Of a stretch of DNA of 22,034 nt, positions 7,767 to 14,050 are shown piece by piece. Positions within the stretch are counted from its first letter, which is position 1; each line of letters starts with the position of its first letter. This stretch comes from JABFSC01 sp031389045 (GTDB lineage Bacteria; Desulfobacterota; Binatia; Bin18): assembly GCA_031389045.1 (NCBI GenBank), contig JANMSE010000001.1, forward strand, positions 1-22,034, written 5' to 3'. Under the pieces are notes generated by a model. It saw only the letters and a list, made by a program, of their open reading frames with translations, did no database searches and was not told the DNA's origin. The position numbers and the translations under genes are program-made.

Positions 7767-8210
7767 ATGGCAACACCGCAACTCTATTTCGAGGATGTGA
7801 CCGTGGGCATGGCGGTGCCGCCGCTCACCAAGACGCCATCGAACACGTTGTTGTTCCTCTATAGCGCGATCACCTGGAATCCCCAGCGCATCCATTTCGA
7901 TAAAGACTACACTTTGAGTGAGGGCTACCGCGACATTATTGTTCATGGCCCGTTGCGTGGAGCATTCCTCTCGCAACTCTTGACGCATTGGATTGGGAAT
8001 GAAGGCGTTCTCAAGAAACTGTCCTACGCGAATCGCGACATCGCCTACGTGAATGAGCCACTGACTTGTAAAGGGGCTGTGACCCGCACGTGGGTTGAAA
8101 ACGACAAAGGCGCTATCGAGTGTGAAATCTGGGCAGAAAATGCCCACGGCACTCGCCTGACTCTCGGGCAGGCAACTGTGCTGGTCCCACTGAAGCAGAA
8201 AAACTCGTAA
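7767..8210 (+). CDS. MaoC-like acyl-CoA dehydratase/hydratase, catalytic half
   Basis: 147 residues with a single hot-dog fold. ITWNPQRIHFDKDY (35-48) is the hydratase motif with catalytic His43; the Asp of the usual D-x4-H pair is Asn38. VHGPLRGAFLSQLL covers the long central helix and YVNEPLTCKG the next strands. It adds water to, or removes it from, an enoyl-CoA or 3-hydroxyacyl-CoA. It starts 9 bp after the N-half MaoC gene, so a heterodimer is very likely, comparable to the ChsH1/ChsH2 N-domain pair of steroid side-chain degradation. A thiolase-like gene and a DUF35 gene further down the same strand strengthen that comparison. The substrate is not predictable. Confidence 0.8.
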   Translation: MATPQLYFEDVTVGMAVPPLTKTPSNTLLFLYSAITWNPQRIHFDKDYTLSEGYRDIIVHGPLRGAFLSQLLTHWIGNEGVLKKLSYANRDIAYVNEPLTCKGAVTRTWVENDKGAIECEIWAENAHGTRLTLGQATVLVPLKQKNS

Positions 8211-8249
8211 ACGAAGGTCCACAGTTCGATACTGGACAAGGAACCATAC

Positions 8250-9002
8250 ATGGCACGTCGGCGCATCAAAATTATTCACACCTCGGATGTTCATCTCGAA
8301 AGCGACACCTTTGGCAAGAGCGAAGAAGGCAAAGCCTTTCGCGCGCGTATTCAGCGCTCCTTTCAGAAGGTCGTGGACCGCGTGATTGACGAGCGGGCGG
8401 ACCTGTTCCTCATTGCTGGCGACCTGTTCGACTCCAACCGCGTGCCGGAATCAGGCGTCGAGTTTGTCCACAACGAGCTGGCGCGCGTCCCGTGCCCGGT
8501 GGTGTTAATCCCCGGTAACCACGACTGTTTCGACACCCGCTCGATCTATAAGAAAGTGGACTTCACGACGGTCGGCTCACATGTCTATACGCTGATGAAA
8601 GAAGAGGGCGAGAGTATCGAATTTCCGCATTTGGATGCGACGGTGTGGGGCAAAGGCATGGTGGAACATGACTATAAGTTCCGCCCGGTTGCCGGAGTGA
8701 CACCGCGCCTGCGTGATTACTGGCATATCGGCATGGCGCATGGGTACTTTGTCGAGGATGATTCCGTGCAACGCTCGTCATTGATCTTACCCGAAGAAGT
8801 CGCGCAGTCCGGGCTCGACTATCTCGCGGTCGGGCATGTGCACGTCTTCACGGACCTCAGCCAAGGCGCCACCAAAGCCTGTTATCCCGGCACGCCGTCG
8901 CCTCTGCATTTCGGCGTGAACGAAGGGGGCAGTGTCGTGTTGGCCATCCTTGATCCAGAGGATGGCGTCTCGTTCACGCAGCAGAAGATTTTCTTGGATT
9001 AA
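8250..9002 (+). CDS. SbcD/Mre11-like calcineurin-type metallophosphoesterase
   Basis: 250-residue two-metal phosphoesterase. All core motifs are present: SDVH (D13, H15), AGDLFDSN (D58, N63), PGNHD (89-92), AHGY (H164) and GHVH (195-198). The layout matches the nuclease domain of DNA repair exonucleases of the SbcD/Mre11/YhaO type, but the protein is shorter than SbcD (about 400 residues) and lacks the C-terminal capping region. No SbcC/Rad50-like ATPase is in the window. AAGGA lies 8 bp before the ATG. It sits inside a gene train otherwise about acyl-CoA chemistry and metal proteins, so a non-DNA phosphoesterase role is possible. Metal binding is well supported, the substrate is not. Confidence 0.85.
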   Translation: MARRRIKIIHTSDVHLESDTFGKSEEGKAFRARIQRSFQKVVDRVIDERADLFLIAGDLFDSNRVPESGVEFVHNELARVPCPVVLIPGNHDCFDTRSIYKKVDFTTVGSHVYTLMKEEGESIEFPHLDATVWGKGMVEHDYKFRPVAGVTPRLRDYWHIGMAHGYFVEDDSVQRSSLILPEEVAQSGLDYLAVGHVHVFTDLSQGATKACYPGTPSPLHFGVNEGGSVVLAILDPEDGVSFTQQKIFLD

Positions 9003-9061
9003 GCCCAAGGAATCGGTTTCCCCCACCTTTTCACACACGCTGATTCTGCTATGAGACAGGC

Positions 9062-9658
9062 ATGGCAGAGAAAGCCGACCTGCACCGCCGTCCACAACGA
9101 GTGACCATCAAGGAAATCCTGCGCACGGCGGTGGACCTCGAAAAGAAAACGATGGCGCTCTACATGCGCTTCGCCCGCGTGTTCCAACCCCAAGAAGAGC
9201 TGCGGAAATTTTGGTTCACCATGGCCCGCCACGAAGCCAACCACCTCGGCGCGCTCGCCCTCGTGGAAGGAGCCATTGATGGGGAACCCGACCTCGCCGA
9301 GAACACCAAAGTGTGGTTTGACCCCTCAACGGTAATACGCCTCCGCTCCTTGCTGAGTGTGTATGGCCGTGAGGTGGGAAAAGGGATCTCGGTCGAACGG
9401 GCGTTCGAAATGGCCCTTGATCTCGAAGGGTCGGAACTCGAGGATGTCGTCGTCGAACTGCTCCAAGTCGTGAAGGAACAGATGCTGCGGGACCAAGCGG
9501 TCAAACTCTTGATCCATGATCTGAGCGACTTGAGCTACATGGTCGAGAAGTTCACCACCAACGAAGCGCTCCTGACACGCGCCGACGAATTAGTGGATCG
9601 GCGTGTCCACACCTTTAGTGTTCCGCATCCGTCGAAGGAGCACCCGCCACTGTCATAG
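9062..9658 (+). CDS. Ferritin-like / rubrerythrin-like helical protein
   Basis: 198-residue all-helical protein. The first half of a diiron site is clear: Glu27 in AVDLEKKTMALYMRFA and E58-A-N-H61 in ARHEANHLGAL. The second half is incomplete: Glu122 (ALDLEGSELED) matches, but the second ExxH is missing, with LIHDLSDLSYM at 150-160 in its place. It may therefore bind a modified or single-metal site, or serve structurally. GAGACAGG just upstream is a weak ribosome site. It lies 59 bp after the phosphoesterase gene and 50 bp before a cupin gene on the same strand. There is no rubredoxin-type domain, so it is not a full rubrerythrin. Confidence 0.6.
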   Translation: MAEKADLHRRPQRVTIKEILRTAVDLEKKTMALYMRFARVFQPQEELRKFWFTMARHEANHLGALALVEGAIDGEPDLAENTKVWFDPSTVIRLRSLLSVYGREVGKGISVERAFEMALDLEGSELEDVVVELLQVVKEQMLRDQAVKLLIHDLSDLSYMVEKFTTNEALLTRADELVDRRVHTFSVPHPSKEHPPLS

Positions 9659-9708
9659 GGCGGGCCATTCACATTTTCCGATACCGCAAGAATGAAGGAG
9701 AAAGCATC

Positions 9709-10170
9709 ATGGCAACCGCCGTTGAGTCCACGACACCGTCCTATCGTTTTGATGACCGCAACATGCAGTGGCGGAAATTAGGAGACTTCGAGCACTTCGT
9801 GGTCTTCATCTTCTCGGTCGATGAGGCCAAGAACATCGCCGACTTCATCATCAAGTTCGACCCCAGCAAGCAGATATTCCTCCATCGCCATCTCGCCTTG
9901 ACCAACACCTTCGTCGTTGACGGTGAGCATATTATCTACGAAGCCGACGGGAAGGTCCGTGAAGTGCGCCCAGTCGGCAGATATACGTCAAGCCAACCAG
10001 GAGACGCGCATCGCGAAGGTGGCGGCGCCAACGGCTGCGTGCTGCACTACAGCGTGCGTGGCGAAAACGACGCGCTGTTCGATGTTCTTGATGATGATTT
10101 CAAGGTGCTCGCCACGCTGTACACCCGAGACTTCAAGGCCGCGTTTGACGACCAGAAGCAAGCCGCGTAA
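9709..10170 (+). CDS. Cupin-domain protein (ChrR/dioxygenase-like)
   Basis: 153-residue single-cupin protein. FDPSKQIFLHRHLALTNT (50-67) supplies cupin motif 1 with His59 and His61, and QPGDAHREGGGANG (96-109) motif 2 with His101, so a metal-binding 2- or 3-His site is likely. Known relatives include anti-sigma ChrR-type cupins and small dioxygenases such as 2,4'-dihydroxyacetophenone dioxygenase; I cannot choose between them. GAAGGAG lies 8 bp before the ATG, a strong site. It follows a ferritin-like gene and precedes the thiolase-like gene, separated from it by a hairpin. Confidence 0.75.
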   Translation: MATAVESTTPSYRFDDRNMQWRKLGDFEHFVVFIFSVDEAKNIADFIIKFDPSKQIFLHRHLALTNTFVVDGEHIIYEADGKVREVRPVGRYTSSQPGDAHREGGGANGCVLHYSVRGENDALFDVLDDDFKVLATLYTRDFKAAFDDQKQAA

Positions 10171-10193
10171 CCCGTGATGCGCGAGTTCAGGTT

Positions 10194-10231
10194 CCCTCTC
10201 CCGGCTGGGAGAGGGCTAGGGTGAGGGGGAT
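10194..10231. repeat. Hairpin plus G-rich tail, dispersed-repeat type
   Basis: A perfect 9-bp stem CCCTCTCCC / GGGAGAGGG (10194-10202, 10207-10215) with a GGCT loop is followed by CTAGGGTGAGGGGGAT (10216-10231). The same 16 bp recur exactly at 16757-16772, so the tail belongs to a dispersed family. The AGGGGG in it also serves as Shine-Dalgarno for the thiolase-like GTG start at 10235. It could weaken read-through from the cupin gene. Confidence 0.7.
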
Positions 10232-10234
10232 TGA

Positions 10235-11386
10235 GTGTCACTTTCCTTACAAAAATATGCGGTCGCCGGTTTAGGTGTGACTCCACAAGGTGTGATCCCC
10301 GGCACCAGCGCCGAGAAGCTGGCCTGGGACGCGATTGAACTCGCCTTGCGTGATTCCGGGCTCAACCGGAGTCAGGTCAACGGCTACATCTATCAACCCG
10401 GCTTTGGCGAGCGCACCTCCGGCATGGCCGCGAGCCGCGCCAGCCTGGGTACGAACTCGACACTCCAAGTGGATTCGAGCGGCGCGACTGGCATTTTCAC
10501 ACTCATCGCCGCCATCGGCATGATCGCCGCGGGCACGGCGGAGTATGTGATGTGCGTGCACGCGACGAACGCGCGCTCACAAGCGGTTACTGTTGGTGAG
10601 GGAGAGAAGAACCAACACGCGATCTTTGGCCTCTTCTCGCCCGGTGCCCAAGCCGCGCTGATGGCGCAAGGGTATTTGCATAAGTACGGCAAGTCTTCCG
10701 CTGATCTCGGCGAGATCGCGGTGGCCTTGCGTTCCAACGCCGTGCCGCGCGACGATGCCTACATGTTCAAGCGCCCAATTACTGTTGATGACCATCAGAA
10801 CTCGCCGTTCATCGTGAGGCCGCTCCATTTGCTGGACTACTGTCTGGTGACCGATGGAGCGATTGCCTTCATTGTCACCACCGCTGAACGGGCACGCGAC
10901 CTGAAGACCAAGCCCGTCAATCTGCTGGGCTTTGGCACCAACCACGAAGTTGGGCAAGGATACACACGCGGATCGAACACCATACTGGGCCCCTCGACGC
11001 TCAACGCCGAACCGGCCCGGAGTCGCGCGTTTGGGACAGCCGGGCTGAGGATTGAAGACATCGACGTCTTTCAATTCTACGATGCGTTCACGATCATGAT
11101 CGCGCTGCAGCTTGAAGCGTATGGAGTATGCGGACCTGGAGAAGCGGCGGACTGGGTGCGCGCTGGGAACTTGCGGTGGAACTCCCAACGTCCCTGTAAC
11201 ACGTCGGGGACGCTCCATTCCTGGGGGTATGTGCAAGGGTTTACTCACGTCGCGGAGGGAATCCGTCAGCTTCGAGGCGAGGGGGGCCCCACGCAAGTGC
11301 CAGGTGCGCGCACGGCGCTGGTGACCAATGTGGGAATCACTGGCGCGGGATTAGCGCAGGCCGCGGCGATTTTCGGTGTGGACTGA
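10235..11386 (+). CDS. Thiolase-superfamily protein lacking catalytic cysteines (Ltp2-like aldolase candidate)
   Basis: 383 residues with the thiolase fold of the SCP-x/lipid-transfer group. The nucleophile position is not Cys: LQVDSSGATGIFTL (77-90) puts Ser82/Gly83 where CxTG is expected. The usual GHP His is replaced in SWGYVQG (Tyr332), and the C-terminal CGGG loop reads NVGITGAG. Tyr282 in QFYDAFT lies 50 residues before Tyr332, the spacing I recall for Tyr294/Tyr344 of Ltp2, the steroid side-chain retro-aldolase that works with a DUF35 protein. A DUF35 gene follows 19 bp downstream, and two MaoC halves lie upstream. So C-C cleavage of a 3-hydroxyacyl-CoA is more likely than thiolysis. 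The GTG start has AGGGGG 5 bp upstream. No Tyr246 equivalent is obvious. Fold certain, reaction inferred. Confidence 0.85.
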   Translation: MSLSLQKYAVAGLGVTPQGVIPGTSAEKLAWDAIELALRDSGLNRSQVNGYIYQPGFGERTSGMAASRASLGTNSTLQVDSSGATGIFTLIAAIGMIAAGTAEYVMCVHATNARSQAVTVGEGEKNQHAIFGLFSPGAQAALMAQGYLHKYGKSSADLGEIAVALRSNAVPRDDAYMFKRPITVDDHQNSPFIVRPLHLLDYCLVTDGAIAFIVTTAERARDLKTKPVNLLGFGTNHEVGQGYTRGSNTILGPSTLNAEPARSRAFGTAGLRIEDIDVFQFYDAFTIMIALQLEAYGVCGPGEAADWVRAGNLRWNSQRPCNTSGTLHSWGYVQGFTHVAEGIRQLRGEGGPTQVPGARTALVTNVGITGAGLAQAAAIFGVD

Positions 11387-11405
11387 TGCGCTGTGGAGAA
11401 AAACT

Positions 11406-11831
11406 ATGAGTGAGAAAGACACCCAAACCGCACCCAAGCCTCCCGGCCGTGTCGTGGCGGTGGAAGACCAGCCATTCTGGGATGCCCTGGACGCGGGCAC
11501 GTTCCTGGTGGCGCGATGCACCTGCGGGGCTTCTTACGCACGTTCGCAAGCGTGTCTCCAGTGTGGTGCCGACGCGCGAGCACTGACATGGGTCCCCGCC
11601 TCGGGCCGAGGAACGGTGCGCACCTACATCGTCTTTGACAAGCCGTATCACCCCTATTTCAAGGAGCGACTCCCGTATGTGGTCGCGGTGGTCGCTTTGG
11701 AAGAAGGACCAGAGATCACAACCAACATTATCGACACCGACGTCACGGACGTCGAGATCGGCATGCCGGTACGCATCGTCATCGACAAGCGCGGCGAGCA
11801 TACGATTCACCAAGCCTCCGCACGGGTATGA
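11406..11831 (+). CDS. DUF35 zinc-ribbon/OB-fold acyl-CoA-associated protein
   Basis: 141 residues. An N-terminal helix (EDQPFWDALDAG) leads into a zinc ribbon with Cys38, Cys40, Cys50 and Cys53, and then an OB-fold from about residue 65 (GRGTVRTYIVFDKPYHPYF to the end). This is the standard DUF35 architecture. Known members bind thiolase-superfamily enzymes: ChsH2-DUF35 with Ltp2, and archaeal DUF35 bridging thiolase with HMG-CoA synthase. Here the partner is clearly the preceding thiolase-like protein, 19 bp upstream. GGAGAA lies about 9 bp before the ATG at 11406. It is the last gene of the plus-strand train. Confidence 0.85.
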   Translation: MSEKDTQTAPKPPGRVVAVEDQPFWDALDAGTFLVARCTCGASYARSQACLQCGADARALTWVPASGRGTVRTYIVFDKPYHPYFKERLPYVVAVVALEEGPEITTNIIDTDVTDVEIGMPVRIVIDKRGEHTIHQASARV

Positions 11832-11863
11832 GCATGGGCGACGGCCCAGAGCGTGCACGGGAA

Positions 11864-11884
11864 AAGCCGCGGGAATCCCGGCTT
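11864..11884. terminator. Possible bidirectional terminator hairpin
   Basis: AAGCC (11864-11868) pairs with GGCTT (11880-11884), with an inner GGG/CCC and a short bulge. It lies 32 bp after the DUF35 stop and 41 bp before the end of the convergent TrpF-like gene, the right place for a shared terminator. There is no real T-tract, so support is weak. Confidence 0.3.
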
Positions 11885-11924
11885 CCTCTCCGTTCCCTCC
11901 GGTCTCCATTGCCGATTGTCTTTG

Positions 11925-12611
11925 TTACCCATCAGCTTCATGGGTGAGACGAAAGGCTTCCCGCGCTTCGCTAACAAATTGTCGCACTTTCTCCTCATTC
12001 TTTCGTCCCGTGACATCTTCAAGGCCAGTATGCACATCAACCCCCGCCGGTTGAACCGCCAAGATCGCCTCGCGCACATTGCCGGGATATAGTCCGCCCG
12101 CGAGAATCACCGGCCGCGGTGAGTAGTGAACGAACCGCTTGCTCACGCGCCAGTCGTGCGTTTTGCCAGTGGCCCCCGAAGCCCCAGTCGTCGGGTCAAA
12201 CGTGTCCGTTATGTAGGCGTCCACGTATGGAGCCGTGCGCGCGATCAGTTCGAGCAATTGCTCCACTGGATGCAGTCCAATCACGAGGCTCTTGATAATC
12301 GTTAAATTCGGGGAATGCTCTTTGAGGCTCCGCAGCTCGGAAGTTTCAATATCCCCATGCAGTTGCACCACTGAAGCGCCCAGCTCAGCGCAAAACTCCA
12401 CGATCTCACGCGCTTGCTTGAGGTACGTGATGAGCACGCCACGAATGGGCGGGTGAAGAGTCCGTATAATGGCGGCGGCCGCTTGTTCACTCAGGTCCGC
12501 CTGATGAACAGGGAGCCGGAGCGGAAAGCCCAGATACTGGACGCCGGACTTCACGAGCAGGTCCGCCTCGGCTTGGTCGATGACGCCCGCGACTTGAATA
12601 AAATCCCGCAT
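11925..12611 (-). CDS. TrpF-like (phosphoribosylanthranilate isomerase family) protein without the catalytic Cys
   Basis: 228-residue TIM barrel of the TrpF family. VVQLHGD (81-87), ITDTFDP with the general acid Asp136, SGATGKTHDW (145-154) and a glycine-rich phosphate-binding ILAGGLYPGNV near residue 171 are all TrpF signatures. The N-terminal K-x-C-G-x motif, whose Cys is the general base, reads QVAGV, with Ala8 in place of Cys, and the 'SPR' segment reads PLRLPV. It is therefore unlikely to isomerise phosphoribosylanthranilate normally and may act on another sugar phosphate. No other trp gene is nearby; it follows a secreted rhodanese gene by 72 bp. The ATG at 12611 is where homology begins; an in-frame extension to 12683 exists. 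Confidence 0.72.
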   Translation of the reverse strand: MRDFIQVAGVIDQAEADLLVKSGVQYLGFPLRLPVHQADLSEQAAAAIIRTLHPPIRGVLITYLKQAREIVEFCAELGASVVQLHGDIETSELRSLKEHSPNLTIIKSLVIGLHPVEQLLELIARTAPYVDAYITDTFDPTTGASGATGKTHDWRVSKRFVHYSPRPVILAGGLYPGNVREAILAVQPAGVDVHTGLEDVTGRKNEEKVRQFVSEAREAFRLTHEADG

Positions 12612-12683
12612 CTTCGCGCCATTCCTGGAGGTGAGTAACCCTCGACATGGGACACCCCGCGAAACCCCACCACGCATCCCCAC

Positions 12684-13328
12684 TTATGGAAAGCCGTAAT
12701 AGAGCCCCGCGATTGAACGTTGCGAATTCCGAACGCTCGACACGACCGAAATCTCTCGTCCCATGGCGTGCAATTTCCTCTTCGTCTTTTCCCAGAACGA
12801 GTTCAGCGGGGGCTCAAACGTCAACTTGGAGGCATCAATATCAATCAGCGGTCCGAGTTCGTACACATTTTCGTATCCGTAGCTGTAGAGCGTGATATAT
12901 GTCGACAGATTCAGAGAAGTCGGACGGCTCTTTAGCGGGAAAGCGCTCTCCGCGTTTCTGAAATTGTTGTTGCAGTAGATGAGAATGCGGGTGGTCTTGT
13001 CCGGGATCGTCCGCTGTAAACTTTCAATCGTAATGTCGGGGAAACTCAAATTGATGGCGCCTTTCACATGGAGTTCGTCATACTTCTGTTGACTGCGCGC
13101 ATCCAAAACAATTGTCTCCGGCTCCGCGCTCATCCGCATAAACTCCTTCTCGGAGACACGGCGACTTTCGCGATGCTCGGCTGCCTGCATCGCAATCTTG
13201 AGATGTCCGGCCATGTCAATGTTGGGATTCTGAATATCCGCCCCATCTTGCGCGTTGAGAGGAGCAACCGCGGTAGCCGCCATAAGGAGCAGGAAAAAAA
13301 CCGAACGCCATCCGAGAGTATCTTTCAT
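12684..13328 (-). CDS. Secreted/periplasmic rhodanese-like protein
   Basis: 214 residues. A signal peptide (basic start, WRSVFFLLLMAATAVAPL core, cleavage near NA-Q at 26/27) exports it. The rhodanese domain covers about residues 58-160: IVLDARSQQKYDELHVKG (73-90) is the CH2A-like 'DxR....' region, and LIYCNNNFRNAE holds the active-site Cys119. The Cys loop is NNNFRN rather than the usual compact R-containing hexapeptide, so the sulfur acceptor may differ. The C-terminal 45 residues are unrecognised. GGAG lies 7 bp before the ATG. It follows the toxin-like gene by 17 bp, so it may be on the same transcript by chance of position. Confidence 0.75.
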   Translation of the reverse strand: MKDTLGWRSVFFLLLMAATAVAPLNAQDGADIQNPNIDMAGHLKIAMQAAEHRESRRVSEKEFMRMSAEPETIVLDARSQQKYDELHVKGAINLSFPDITIESLQRTIPDKTTRILIYCNNNFRNAESAFPLKSRPTSLNLSTYITLYSYGYENVYELGPLIDIDASKLTFEPPLNSFWEKTKRKLHAMGREISVVSSVRNSQRSIAGLYYGFP

Positions 13329-13345
13329 TGTTGTCTCCGAGTCAT

Positions 13346-13666
13346 TTATTCCACCAGTTCCCGCACTTCACCAGAACGGACCTCTGTCAACGCGGCGCGG
13401 AGCATCGAAGCCAGAGGAAGAAGGTCAGCCAACCGGTTGGTTTTCGCCCGCAGGATGATGATCCCAAAGGGCCGGGTATGGACACGCTGCTGTTTCGGGA
13501 GGCTCTTATCGACAGTAACCAAAACATCGAACAATCCTGACATCACATCAAGCAAGGGACCGTCATCTAAATCCGCCCATCCCATATCGGGAACCGTCCG
13601 CACTTCATGCTCCAGCAATTCGTTCGCGAGCCGGCGCGGCACGCAAGCATCAAGCAAAATACGCAT
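13346..13666 (-). CDS. DUF5615-like PIN-fold toxin
   Basis: 106 residues. The start RILLDACVPRRLANEL, then HEVRTVPDMGWADLDDGPLL and DVLVTVDKSLPKQQ, is the pattern of DUF5615/Mut7-C-like PIN proteins, with acidic residues Asp8, Asp35/Asp37-38 and the TVDK Asp as likely metal ligands. These are toxins, probably RNases, of type II systems. It starts 10 bp after the stop of a DUF433 gene, its usual antitoxin partner. The ATG at 13666 fits the family's start; a TTG at 13687 gives seven more residues and would overlap the antitoxin gene. Confidence 0.8.
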   Translation of the reverse strand: MRILLDACVPRRLANELLEHEVRTVPDMGWADLDDGPLLDVMSGLFDVLVTVDKSLPKQQRVHTRPFGIIILRAKTNRLADLLPLASMLRAALTEVRSGEVRELVE

Positions 13667-13676
13667 GGCCTCAGAT

Positions 13677-13901
13677 TTAAGCGGCAACCGCCTTGGTCAG
13701 GAGGGCGGCCTTGGCCAATTCGAGGACGGCCACCGCGTGTTCACGAGAAACACTTGGAAAATCATCCAGAAAAGCAGCCAACGTATCGCCAGCCTCAAGA
13801 TAGTCGATCAGCGTCTGAACAGGGACCCTCGTACCAGCAAACACAGGGGTACCACTCAATCGCTCTGGACATGTTGTAATGAGGGGATCAGGAATGCGCA
13901 T
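13677..13901 (-). CDS. DUF433 antitoxin
   Basis: 74 residues, full length for DUF433. CPERLSGTPVFAGTRVPVQ is the family's hallmark N-terminal segment, and TLIDYLEAGDTLAAFLDDFP with VSREHAVAVLELA forms the winged-helix-like remainder. It binds its operator and neutralises the downstream DUF5615 toxin. GGAGAG sits 5 bp before the ATG. It is the first gene of the minus-strand group and diverges from the vWA gene across 149 bp, where its promoter should lie. Confidence 0.85.
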   Translation of the reverse strand: MRIPDPLITTCPERLSGTPVFAGTRVPVQTLIDYLEAGDTLAAFLDDFPSVSREHAVAVLELAKAALLTKAVAA

Positions 13902-14050
13902 CCGACTCTCCGTTCCTGGCGGTTTATCTGCCCCTACCCTGGCAGCCTCGCCTCTGACTGACTAATGGCCTGTACCGCTCTTGTTCACTTACGTCAAAGC
14001 CCCACCCGCAACCTCTATAACCGCGCCCAAAATCTCGCTAAGCTGCGCGC

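Noticed and set aside
10577..11296. 239-codon minus-strand open frame
   Set aside because: Shadow of the thiolase-like gene, with no ribosome site or motif.
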